NCBI GenBank assembly: GCA_003427395.1
Contig: BFEA01000397.1
Span: forward strand, 894,543 to 920,643
Length of the DNA stretch: 26,101 bases
Source of the DNA: Chara braunii
Taxonomy: Eukaryota > Streptophyta > Charophyceae > Charales > Characeae
Direction of reading: 5' to 3'
Of the stretch, positions 10,319 through 19,690 are shown in pieces. Each line of letters begins with the position of its first letter. Position 1 is the stretch's first letter. The notes under the pieces are model-generated. The model was given only the letters and a program-made list of their open reading frames with translations. It was not told the DNA's origin and did no database searches. Both the position numbers and the translations under genes were made by a program.

Positions 10319-10588
10319 ATCCAGCAGCGCTCCCGTACTACCGCCGTTAAAATTGGAGTTGTCGCCACAAAAATCCGGCAACGCTTTCGCACCACCGCCG
10401 AAAAAGCCAGAACCACCGCCGCAAAAATCCGGCAGCACTTCCGCACCACCGCCGAAAAAGCCCGTGCCACCGCAGCAAAATTTCGGCAGCACTTTTGTAC
10501 CACCTCAGTAAAAACTCGTGCCGCCACTGTAAAATTTCAGCAGCACTCCCCCACTATAGTCGGAAAATCGCAAGCCAAAATTGGTAAA
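10319..10588. repeat. 54-bp minisatellite, five units
   Basis: Units begin at 10319, 10373, 10427, 10481 and 10535. Units two and three are closest (ATCCGGCA then CACCACCGCCGAAAAAGCC). Units one and five are the most diverged. The period is a multiple of three, so both strands stay open through it. The plus frame reads an 18-residue repeat (FRTTAEKARATAAK-like). I see no start, domain or neighbouring exon that would make this a gene. Confidence 0.9.
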
Positions 10589-10622
10589 ATTCGGGCCCCA
10601 GGCCTAAATCTCACAGCGCCGC

Positions 10623-11826
10623 ACTGCCGCAGTCCCGCAGTACCACTGGGTCTGTCCCGCGGGACCAGCATTAGCCAGAGGAGAGGGGAGCAGAGTGCTC
10701 CCTGCCTTGGCTATGGCTGCCCAGTCGTTCTCCTTGGGCTCCTCTGCAGTCCTCCAGCCTCTCCTCACGTTGCCTCAGGCAACAGCTCCAGCAACCACAA
10801 CACTCAAGTGTGCTCGTCACACACTGGCAGCACGAGTACAATTGTGTGGCAGCTGGGAGACAGCTACCTGTTTTTTATTGGCTGAGGAGGGTTGGACGTC
10901 ACTCCAGCCCCCAGGCAAAATCGTGGGCTCACTGTGAGCCCTTGATCTACCAGGATCCAGGATTGACTGTGGCCGCACCACAGCCACAACCTTAGTGTGG
11001 GAAAGTTTCTTTAACTGCCCTATTTTCTTTTTCTTTTTTTTTTTCCCAGCTATCTCGGAATCCGGCGAGATAGCTGGGCTCCTGCCATTTCCAAAACCTT
11101 TTTTCTTTTATTTTTCTGACAAGGGGTTGGAAAGATACAACCCCTTACAATTTGATGTATCTGGACCCTTTTCCCAGGGCAGATACATCGGGGAAAAGGC
11201 TGTACTTAGCCTTTTCCTTTTGTGACCCTTCAATTTCCAGGCTCCCTTAAAAAACGGGAGTCTGACAGTTACCTCTGGCAGCTTCTGTCAGAGGTAGCAC
11301 CACGTAAGGACAAGTGTCCTCACATATGAATAAAAAGAAAATTAAAAATTTAAACCTAACTCTAATTTTTACTGCACCTGGCTCTTACCTCCGCCAGGTG
11401 CATGCTGTTGCATGCAACAACCTTCCACCTTTTGCTCTGCCCTCCCCTGAAAACGAGGAGGACAGTTGTCAGTTTGGGAGGAGTAGGACCTCCCTCTCCC
11501 ATCTCTCACGTCCCTCCTCCCTTTCTCTCTTCAGCCAGCTCCCACAGTCCTATTCTCAAGCGCACGTCGTGAGCCGCGAGATCTTGGATCTCGCGGCCAC
11601 GAATATTCGTGGCTTTCTGGGTGGGGAGCTGGGTCTGCTCCCACACAGCCTGAAAAGGCTGTTCCTTTCCAGCCACGAGGTAAGTTGCCTTGTTTTGTTT
11701 TGTTTTTTTTTTTGTTTTTTTTTTTTTTTTAACAGTTTTTAGTTCTCTCTGTTTCAACCCCCCTCGTTTTCCCTGTTTGGTTGAGCTATCATAGCTCACG
11801 AACGGGGAGGTAGGGAGAAACGAAGA
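10623..11826. other. Hairpin-dense region, about twenty perfect stem-loops
   Basis: Perfect inverted repeats of different sequence follow one another with short loops. Left/right arms: 10654-10665 (12-bp palindrome), 10686-10692/10696-10702, 10769-10774/10778-10783, 10925-10931/10935-10941, 10967-10972/10978-10983, 11045-11057/11066-11078 (13 bp), 11121-11129/11138-11146, 11154-11163/11180-11189, 11192-11201/11208-11217, 11270-11277/11289-11296, 11307-11312/11315-11320, 11373-11382/11393-11402, 11407-11418 (palindrome), 11476-11481/11489-11494, 11573-11583/11587-11597 (11 bp), 11596-11613 (18-bp palindrome), 11624-11629/11637-11642, 11645-11651/11656-11662 (GAAA loop), 11782-11788/11792-11798. 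No gene is evident. Confidence 0.85.
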
Positions 11827-11829
11827 ACC

Positions 11830-12480
11830 CAAACAAACAACAAAAAAAACAAAGACTTACCTAAATAACGCACCTCGCCGCGCTGTAAGGGTAGATTCAT
11901 TCGATTTTGCTCAGTCTACAGTTGGGTCCACGATGAGGGGCCAACCTCAGGTAGGCAGGTAGGTGGACTTCTGAGATTCGAGTCTTGCGCTCGGACGAGG
12001 AGGAGGAGTACCCCAGACCACTTCCTAGAGGAAGAGGCATGCTTCACGTCAAGCAATGTCCCTGATCAAGAATCATGCGCAAGTGGTTTGTCTTCCAAAA
12101 AGATTGGAAATGGACGAAGACAGGTATGCTTGTCGAATCTTAGATCGGCGATAGGATGGAATGAACGACTTTGGCAACGCGTCTCATCAAGTCAAAACTG
12201 AGGTTGTCTATTTACCATGTTGGCGACATCAGTATTATTTTCGATTACCCAACTTTTCATTGGCACTTGTTTTGATTGTTTTGTGGTATTCGACCTCAGG
12301 TGGCCGGATAGTTTTTTGTGTTATTGGATGTATGAAATGATGATTTGTATTTTTTATTTCAGTTATCTTTTCATACTGGGAATATTTATTCGTGTCGGCT
12401 ACGGCCGATTCCTTTTGATATAATTATATGTATAGTTGTCGTAACTTCCGTTTGACTTTATGTTTAAAGGACTCGGATTA
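11830..12480. other. No gene or repeat recognised
   Basis: A/T-richer sequence after the hairpin field. An open plus frame at 12217-12423 encodes only a hydrophobic low-complexity peptide and looks incidental. Confidence 0.5.
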
Positions 12481-12699
12481 ATGAAAGGTTTCACGCTTGG
12501 TTAAGACAGTCCTAGTCGACCGACGTCCGTTTCGTACCTAGGAGATTAGCGCCCTGGGGGACGAACAGCGTTGGGTCCACTTGGCGTTAACCAAGCGACT
12601 CCTTTACTGCAGCGAAACGAGCAAACGCCCTCGGCTGGCCTACCTCTGCGATTGCATCTAAAAGTTTTCGCATGTGGGTCAGTAGCTCGGTAGGGATAC

Positions 12700-12990
12700 G
12701 CTCCTAAGGGTGGTGACAGCCCCTTAGGGATGCAAGCTTATGCCCCGCGGGAACCTGTCCTGTCGTAGGGGACCGCGGGATGTATAGCTGGTGCAGCCGG
12801 CTAGAGCGGCGAAGGAGCGATGTAACCGCGTCCATCTCGGCGGCTCTTGGAATGTCTAATGCGTCGTTCCCGAGTTGTTTCTCGAAATTATGTTTTTGTT
12901 TAACTCCTGCGTGACATGGCTGGAAGGGCCCTCGTTTCCCGCGAGGGCCGATGCGCTTGACTGGTGGCGTCGTTGCCGGGGATAACGACA
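12700..12990. other. Second, smaller cluster of hairpins
   Basis: Perfect arms at 12703-12710/12721-12728 (CCTAAGGG), 12744-12750/12773-12779 (CCCGCGG), 12927-12934/12942-12949 (GGCCCTCG) and 12969-12974/12984-12989 (GTCGTT). The flanks are G+C-rich compared with the A/T-rich DNA that follows from 13040. Confidence 0.75.
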
Positions 12991-13077
12991 AACTACCGTT
13001 GTCCCTGGTGGAACGACACTCGGGTAATATAATTTGCATCAATGGATATTTAAGTAAATTATTTTGAACGATTTTAT

Positions 13078-13098
13078 CATTTTAAAATGGTATAGAAA

Positions 13099-13130
<32 letters not shown>

Positions 13131-13156
13131 CGTCATATATATATATATATATATAT
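13078..13156. repeat. (AT)n microsatellite with central CGTC
   Basis: A 12-bp palindrome CATTTTAAAATG (13078-13089) is followed by TA repeats (13106-13130), CGTC, and AT repeats to 13156. The paired AT arms could extrude as a cruciform. Confidence 0.95.
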
Positions 13157-13316
13157 TACTAGATATGAATATAATTTTTCTATTGATTTATTTATTCATT
13201 TCATTATGTAGATCTTACGAATTTTAAGATATTGAAGCATCAAGATTATGGGTTTTAACGAGGTTTTGATCTAAATAGTTATATTCGATTATTGATTAGT
13301 TTTGTGTCTCTTGCAG

Positions 13317-14048
13317 GCTAAAACAATGACAAAGGGAACATTCGACTGTATAGGCATCGAGGTTGTCGAGTTCTTACAGGCTTTTCAGAACTTGGCATCA
13401 TTGATGCTTTGGGAGGAACATCAAAAGTTTCTTTATGTTCTAAACTTTGTCATCGAAGGGTTAAAATTTGACGTCGGACTTCTTTCGCGGGCTTCTCCAA
13501 CTTAGGCTGAATTTGAAAGGTTAATGGTCGCCATGTTTACGGAGTCACCCAAAGAGGAGAATGATAAGGGAGAAAGAAAGCTACTGCAAATAGATGACGA
13601 GGAGCAGGATGAGTCCGATTAGTTGGAACGACCTCGTAAGCTCACTAAGGTTGAGAGGGTTGCGCCAAACTTGGTTCAAGGGGGTCAAGGAACCAGTCGT
13701 CGGGACAGGGGAGTAGGAAGTGTAAGACCGTGTGAATCTCGGGGAGATATTCCAACCACTTCAGAAGTCAAGTCGCTAACTCATAAGCATGGTGAACGAC
13801 TAAGTAAGAAGGAAAGGAGGAGGCGGACTTTAGCTTACTATAAGTCTTTGAAATGTATCTATTGCGCTCTAAGTGGTCATAGTGTAAAATTTTGCATATG
13901 TTTTAAATTGGATGTGGAAAAAGGTATTGTTAGTAGAAACGAGGAAGGGATCTGGCTTGACTGGACGAACTCTCTGATCATCCTGGTTGAAGGAGATAGG
14001 AGGAGTATTAGAGATGTAATATTTGAACAAATGTGGAGTGAGATTTAG
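13317..14048 (+). pseudogene. Retroelement gag module 1 with CCHC zinc knuckle
   Basis: The frame follows a splice-acceptor-like tract (TGTCTCTTGCAG, ending 13316). It continues to 14048 with TAG codons at 13503-13505 and 13620-13622. The N-terminal part reads FLQAFQNLAS..W, the amphipathic Gag-type pattern. It aligns with module 2 downstream, and the first TAG falls where module 2 has Trp in STWTDF. A basic linker leads to CIYCALSGHSVKFC (about 13857-13898), an exact CX2CX4HX4C nucleic-acid-binding knuckle. Beyond the knuckle the frame goes on as D..G.V.R, as in some plant and algal gag proteins. No protease or reverse transcriptase follows. It is probably a decayed Ty3-like or non-autonomous element. 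Confidence 0.65.
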
Positions 14049-14105
14049 GAATCAAATTAGATAGTATAGAGTTAGACTGACGTTTCATCTGGTTTTCTGT
14101 TATGA

Positions 14106-15063
14106 CCAGGAAAATTGGACGCAACGAGTGGAAGCGAAGGCGATCATCAAGATAAGGATATAACGAATCTTCAGAGAATAGTTCATCTCCTAGAACAAAG
14201 GGATGCAGAGAGGGAAAGTCTACCAAAAGTAGAAATCCCTGTTTTCGATGGCAACTTTGTTTTCACTTTTCTGGATAAATTTGAGCAACTTGCATCCATC
14301 AACAACTGGGATGATCGTAAAATGTTGCGATCAGTTCTGAGATATGTCGAAAAATATCTTGTGGATATAGTCCAGAAAATAGCCGAAGCATCAACATGGA
14401 CGGATTTTCGAGATGCCATGTTAGAAAAGTTTTGGCTCGCGGATAAATTGACAACATTAGAGGATTAGAAGAATATCAAGCGGGATGCGTACGTAGTAGA
14501 AGAGAAATTTCTTCTTGACTATGAAGGGACCGCTCGTCGGATACAAGGTTTAACGGATAAACAAAAATGTGTTGTTTTCCTTGTAAATTTCTCTGAAGCA
14601 GAACAACAGGAGCTTATCCGTGCGGTAACCGGCAAATCAGATTGGACCAGGATCCGATCAAATTTCAACAAAGGGAATTTCAATCAGACGCTTCGTCTGC
14701 AACTCCGCCTGATGCAGTCTGAGAGGCAATGTCAAACTGGTAAAAGAAAAGAGGATTCAACCTTCACTTCAATACTCTCAGAAGTAAAGGGGATGATGAG
14801 TGAGAGAAAGAAGGATTTAGGGAAGCAGTCAGTGATTGATTTGCTTTCCATGCATAGAAAAAGCAAGAAAGTCTGTATGAATAACCTCTCTACGCGAGTT
14901 GCTCAGAAAGAGGATTCCTGCCAGTTACTATTTCAGGGACGAGAAAAGCGACGAACAGAGAGAGGGAGAAAGTACTGAAAGAACATTGTGTGTAAAAGTT
15001 GTGGTAGAGTCGGACATACTCCAAGTAGGTATAAAGGGTCGAAAGTCGCCGAAAAACAAGTCG
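14106..15063 (+). pseudogene. Retroelement gag module 2 with altered zinc knuckle
   Basis: It is in the same frame as module 1 but separated from it by a stop-rich 60 bases that end in an acceptor-like GACCAG. The core reads PVFDGNFVFTFLDKFEQLAS, then W-DD, then STWTDFRDAMLEKF, then an L-x-x-F-x-x-A-E-Q-Q-E-L region; this is the retrotransposon Gag capsid-like pattern. TAG (14466-14468) and TGA (14976-14978) interrupt it. After the TGA the same frame gives CKSCGRVGHTPSRY, a knuckle whose last Cys is Tyr (TAT for TGT). The frame ends at TAA near 15061. No pol follows, and 15064-15430 is A/T-rich without a gene. Gag by pattern and knuckle; the exact family is uncertain. Confidence 0.6.
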
Positions 15064-15438
15064 TTTAATTTCTGCTTCGATTTTTTTACCGATTTTGTGT
15101 GGGATCATGATTTGTTTTATTCCAATCGCTCAAACAGATTTTGGGAGAGATCGTTTCATAAATACTTTCATCTAAGTTTATGGAAGTTTACTATGTTCGG
15201 TATTATTTGTTGTTGTATTTGCCATCTTGGACAAGTGCAGGAATACATGATCTTTTCTTTAGATTAACCTGACTCTTGGACGGAATGGTGACGTGTTTGC
15301 CTTATGAATGTGATTTTGAATGTGTATTCTTTGTCCATAAGACATGTATTTGAATTATATATTTACTATTATAAGTTTTAAGATCTTGTTTGTGATCATG
15401 TCATAATGTTTTTTGCGATAAAACTGTGAGCTCTGTAG

Positions 15439-15537
15439 GTGATAGTGAGGCCTGCGCCGGAGTTATATTCCTGGTCCATAGTGGGATGTTGTCATCCGGA
15501 TCCTATGTGGTTTAAGGAAGGAAGGTTACACTATCAC
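15439..15537. other. Closed structured domain with 9-bp outer stem
   Basis: GTGATAGTG (15439-15447) pairs with CACTATCAC (15529-15537). An inner stem-loop GGATG-TTGT-CATCC (15484-15497) lies within. Smaller stems follow at about 15610-15690 (GTTTGG/CCAAAC, CACCTT/AAGGTG, GTGAG/CTCAC). Confidence 0.55.
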
Positions 15538-15944
15538 TCAAAGGGATGAAGGTGTGGAAGATGCTCATCAATTTTGATGATGGCCGGGGTAGTTACCGAT
15601 AAAAACGTAGGGTTTGGATTTACCACCCAAACTTGATTGTTTTTTACCGGGTCCACCTTGCTGGGGAAGAAGGTGAGCTGGTAACTCACATCGAACTTAG
15701 TAAGGGTTGGGCTACCCTGTTCATACTGATAGATTGCTGAGTATTTAAAACACCGGAATCGGAGGGAATGTGGTGAGGCTCGAATCTAAAGCGGGGCTTG
15801 ATGTCGAGATGTTATCCCTTGAAGAGGATTACACTACTCCTCGACGCATATCACAGAAAAATCGATAACATTTTGACATGGTATAAAGTATAGTAAATTA
15901 CACAGTAGTAATCTCGTGTCGCAGCTTATATCAAAAAGAAGCTC

Positions 15945-16460
15945 GTCTGTGACAGGGCAACCTGTCTTAAGCAGTGTTCTCCTTCATTTTAGTCATAAAA
16001 TGAAATTTAAGGAGTAGGTCTGCGACGAGGCAACTCGTCTTGATCAGCCTTCTCTTTAAAGATGGAATGAAGAGGAGTCCTTCTCCGGCAGGGAGACGTG
16101 TCTTGATCAGCGTTCTGTTCTTAACTTTAGGTGGAGAGGAAGTTGTCTTCGGCAGGGAAACCTGTCTTGATCGACATTTTCTTCTAATTGAGAGTAGTTC
16201 GTCTACGGCAGGGAAACCTGTCTTGATCAACGTTCTGTTCTCAACTTTAGGTGGAGAGAGAAGAGTTCATCTGCGGCGGGGTAACCGTCTTGATCAATGT
16301 TCTCTTCTAAAAATAAGGAGTTCGTCTACGACAGTGAAATCTGTTTTGATTGATGTTCTCCTTAGTCCTTTGAAAGAGTTTCTTTGTGACAGGGAGACTT
16401 GTTTTGATCAAGTTCGCTCTTCAATGACTTATATGGAAAGAAAGAGGTTGCGACATGAAT
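15945..16460 (+). ncRNA. Tandem array of eight GNRA-capped hairpins
   Basis: Eight units of about 55-73 bp. The left stem begins at 15951, 16024, 16087, 16151, 16207, 16275, 16330 and 16388. Loops in order are GCAA, GCAA, GAGA, GAAA, GAAA, GTAA, GAAA, GAGA, all of the GNRA class. Stems change on both sides in unit 2 (GACAGG/CCTGTC becomes GACGAG/CTCGTC). They keep pairing through G-U in units 4, 5 and 8; unit 6 has 5 pairs, and units 3 and 7 have one mismatch. A conserved TCTTGATCA and GTTCT follow most hairpins. A second stem is visible in several units (CTCCTT/AAGGAG in unit 1, TTCTCTT/AAGAGGA in unit 2). The strand is the one on which the loops read as GNRA. Transcription is not shown by the sequence. 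Confidence 0.6.
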
Positions 16461-16510
16461 TATAACTTAATTAAGATGTAATATTGTGTAAGATATATAA
16501 TTTTGGGTCA

Positions 16511-17786
16511 TTCAGACTTTGTCTGAACAACTCCAAGAAGTTCATTCGTTTAGAAGACCCGTCAAGGGTTATTCCTGACTCACTTGAGTTCTACTCAGGT
16601 GCAACACAGGTATCGATTGAATGAATTTCGTTTTAGAAAGCTATCCGGAAGCTTTTCTGGTACCATTCTAAGAGACTAAAAAATGTTTAGAGTTGCCGTC
16701 AATGGGATGATGCTGGGACCATTTAGACAAAGTTCCTTGGAAATTTTAGTGATTTCGGAATTTGATCCGGCATATAAGGTGAACGACGGGGACGTCGTTC
16801 AATGGGGTCTGGGAATGCTGTCGGGCCAAATACCCTGACAAGGGTATTTACTGATTTTTTTTAACGTCAGACGCTGTCTGACATTTTTCGTTGAATTGAA
16901 GGACTTGATGAGACTGACGTTTGCCAAACAGTTTGTTCAAATGTGACCTATGACTAAGAGACAAAAAAATTTTCAGACTTTACTCCGGACGCGTATGGCG
17001 TCCGGAGGTATCGGATGTGAACGACAAGGCTACACTTTTGTCGAAGCCGAAGGAACGTGCGAATAAGGGAATGCTAAAGTTAAACCTATCCTACCTATAA
17101 TGGTGTCGCGCGGATGCTAAGCCGCGCGATTCAGGGCCTAAGTAGGCTAAAAAGAGGGTTACGTCGGGGTATAGGGCCTCGACGCAGGAGGTATAGGAAG
17201 TTTTTGTTTCTATTTCTAAGGCCGCGGGGTTTAACTTCGAGCCTGGGGGCCGACAGGCCAATGCCAAGGCTTACTCGGTTCGATGGCCGACCAAGCCGCG
17301 GCCACGCTACTAACCGGTATGGTTAGGCCACAGGTCGGGACAGCACCGGGTTGATGGCGGCGTAGCCATTGGCAAAGTGCGGCAGGCAGAGCCTACCTTA
17401 AGCCACAACCATGAATCCTGCTGGGGGCATCTCTTCAAATAGAAGAGCTGCGACTCTAGCTCTCGTGAAAAGGAGCTAGCCTTGTAGGAAATCATGCCAA
17501 ACTGATACACGACTGATGCCGGGATCAAATCCGACAAGCCCTACTGGGCGCAGCTCCTTTTGAAGCTGCTTTTCTTTAGCAAAGCGCGGTCGATCTCGAC
17601 CGCACGATCGCGAAGATCGCGCGACCGAGGTTGGCCGCGCGCTGATTGCATGGCCCTTGCGCAAAGATGACACGTACAAATCGGGGAATGGCCCAATTTT
17701 TTTTCGATTCCCCGAAGGCCTTAGAGCGTCCAATTTTTGGGGTTCGTGACGTTGTCGAGCGCATTGGTCTTAATCCTCGTCACGAA
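16511..17786. other. Hairpin-dense region with diverged tandem duplication
   Basis: Perfect or G-U-containing stems: 16511-16517/16521-16527, 16581-16588/16594-16601, 16780-16788/16793-16801 (9 bp, GGGA loop), 16828-16836/16841-16849 (9 bp, GACA loop), 16866-16872/16876-16882, 16983-16992/16998-17007 (10 bp), 17106-17113/17122-17129, 17284-17289/17299-17304, 17310-17315/17321-17326, 17550-17555/17564-17569, 17586-17593/17596-17603, 17681-17689/17707-17715 and 17743-17751/17778-17786. Landmarks CAGAC-loop-GTCTG, CTAAGAGAC followed by an A run, and GTGAACGAC appear twice in the same order (16511, 16668, 16779 and 16867, 16954, 17017). That suggests an old duplication. Open frames here look incidental. 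Confidence 0.7.
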
Positions 17787-18040
17787 TACATATTGACCTT
17801 CTGCAAGCCGCTCCGACTGAGTGCGCCAGCCATACATCTCGCGAGCCCCTACGATAGGATAGGGAGTACGCGAGGCGCAACTTACCTCCACCTTACGGGA
17901 GATGTCACCTCCCTTCGGTGGGCGTATCCTCGCCGAGCTACCAGTCCACAGTACGAAAGCTGGTCAATTGAAATCGCAGAGGTGGACTCGTTCGCTGTAG
18001 CATACGAGGTACGTGTGGTCCCACACCTCTGTCGGACCCG

Positions 18041-18187
18041 CACGAGAACCGGTGCACTGGGGGGGGCTGAAGTCCGAGGCCACTACGATTCGACGTCGGT
18101 CGACTAGGACGTATCCCGCTCACTACGCACGAGAACCGGCGCACGAAATTCGACGTCGATCGACTAGGACGTATCTCGCTCACTACG
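18041..18187. repeat. Direct repeat, 60-87 bp units
   Basis: CACGAGAACCGG and ATTCGACGTCG-TCGACTAGGACGTAT...CGCTCACTACG occur twice (18041-18127 and 18128-18187). The first copy has about 27 extra bases. The flanks 17790-18040 and 18190-18385 hold no recognised gene. Confidence 0.85.
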
Positions 18188-18385
18188 AACATAATATTAA
18201 AAATAAAACGTGTACACACACACACACGAAACGACAGAAAACAAGATAACAACAACGCGACAACACTGAGTCTCCGAGTCCCTTCAGTAGCCATCCCATA
18301 GCTTTCCATCGTGGAAATCGGATAGCCTACACTCGCGAGACTTTGTATAAAACAGCACGGCCATAGGGCTATCTCATATCGACTA

Positions 18386-18403
18386 GCAATGCATGTGCAT
18401 TGC
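18386..18403. other. Perfect 8-bp hairpin
   Basis: GCAATGCA, loop TG, TGCATTGC. Confidence 0.8.
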
Positions 18404-18565
18404 CAAGCAAGCAGTTGCAATGATGACGTACTATGTAGTGTCCATAATCGCCCGGAGCACTCGAACAAACCTGGAGTTTATTCTGAGTTGTCGAGCGGTG
18501 GCCGCTCCAAAAGGCTACCTCGAAGATAGCCTACAAGGGAGAAATTCGAACACCGTTGGTGTGCT

Positions 18566-18585
18566 GGGGTGGTTGGGGTTGGGTG

Positions 18586-18618
<33 letters not shown>
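18566..18618 (+). repeat. G-quadruplex-like tract plus (GT)n
   Basis: Four G runs of three or four bases separated by one to four bases (18566-18588) run straight into a GT repeat (18589-18618). The G tract fits the G3+N1-7 quadruplex pattern on the plus strand. Confidence 0.85.
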
Positions 18619-18619
<1 letters not shown>

Positions 18620-18788
18620 TGGGTCGAGTACTCCAAGCAATGGCAGTTGACCCATATCACTGCCCACTTAGCAGCACTTAGCAATGATTGTTTCGATTTA
18701 TTCTTATTTATGTCGCTCCTCAGTTCATATTGCCAACATGGATTTCTCTTACTTGTATCGCTCCAACATGAATTCCGGCTTTGTTACA

Positions 18789-18817
18789 AAAAGTGAACAA
18801 TCAAAAGGTTCACTTTT
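18789..18817. other. Perfect 10-bp hairpin
   Basis: AAAAGTGAAC (18789-18798), a 9-base loop, then GTTCACTTTT (18808-18817). The surrounding 18620-19500 holds no gene that I recognise. Confidence 0.85.
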
Positions 18818-19504
18818 AACGAAATGTGTATTGTGGCCCATTTCAAGGAAGCCTTAGAGTATTGTCAATGAATATGGTCCATGTGCCGGCTCCCATGCAG
18901 TTGTTTCGACTGCCAAGCCATGGTCAGTGAATCATGCCCTGACATCTGATACCTCGGCTGGAGCAGAGACCATCTGTGAGAAGAGCACTTTCTTTTCTTT
19001 TTTTGATTTTATTCCTTCATTTGTTTGGTCATGAAATATTTTTTTGCATTTATTTTCCCTATTTCACGCTGCCACCCACCTGTCCCCCACCCGTCCCACA
19101 TCCGTCACACTAATCCAAGTCCATAGGTAGTGGGATCCCCCTCCAGGGCACTGCTTAAAAAGAAGAAGTTGGAATGGAGTTTCTTTAAAAAAAATAAAAA
19201 AAAATAAAAACCAAAGGAAGAAAGAAGAAGAAGAAGAAGTGTGTGCTTCTGGTTGGTAGAATAGAATCAGGGTCTTTATAATGGGACAAGAGCTGACGGA
19301 GCCTTGCTCTTATCAGCAGCCCTAGCATTCACTCAAGTTGTGCAGGAAAAAAAAAAAAGAGTTGACGGAGTCTTATTAGGAGTATAAGTACTTGCGGAGC
19401 AAGGACGCTGGACCTGCTTTCCAGTTTTGGGCTGTGGCCTGAGCCAGGGTACATTGTTCAAAGTAGGAAGAAAGGACGCTCGACCTGATTTCCAGCACAA
19501 GCCT

Positions 19505-19575
19505 AAGAAGCTGAGTAATGGCCTCAGCTTCCGGGTAGAATTGTGAGGCCAAAGTTGAGTAATGGCCTCAGCCTC
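19505..19575. repeat. Direct repeat containing a hairpin
   Basis: G(C/T)TGAGTAATGGCCTCAGC occurs at about 19511 and 19554. The first copy forms GCTGAG/CTCAGC. Confidence 0.75.
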
Positions 19576-19690
19576 GGAACACATGATTCAAAGATCCAAG
19601 ACATTTCCCCCCCCCCCCAAAAAAAAAAAAAAGTCCATTTTTTTTTCGAAATTTTCGAAAATTCTTATTCACAACACATATCATATTATG

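Larger units (their letters stand above)
13302..16460 (+). mobile_element. Possible gag-only non-autonomous retroelement
   Basis: Two gag-like modules are followed by a structured non-coding array and no recognisable protease, reverse transcriptase or integrase. I could not identify long terminal repeats or a primer-binding site. The limits are therefore those of the recognisable content, not true element ends. Confidence 0.35.

Noticed and set aside
13302-15063. Reassigned TAG codon
   Set aside because: Several TAG interruptions tempted this idea, but TAA, TGA and frame breaks also occur in the same set of genes and no plant-lineage nuclear code does this; ordinary decay is simpler.
15945-16460. 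CRISPR-like array
   Set aside because: Units are diverged throughout, there is no strict repeat-spacer alternation, and the context is eukaryotic.
16040-16465. 141-codon plus-strand ORF
   Set aside because: It only reads through the hairpin array; its peptide repeats follow the DNA units and show no domain.
10600-17800. LTR pair bounding the gag modules
   Set aside because: No long direct repeat, TG...CA ends or primer-binding site was found by eye on the two sides.
17938-18468. 176-codon minus-strand ORF
   Set aside because: Its internal peptide repeat comes from the direct repeat at 18041-18187; no start context or domain.
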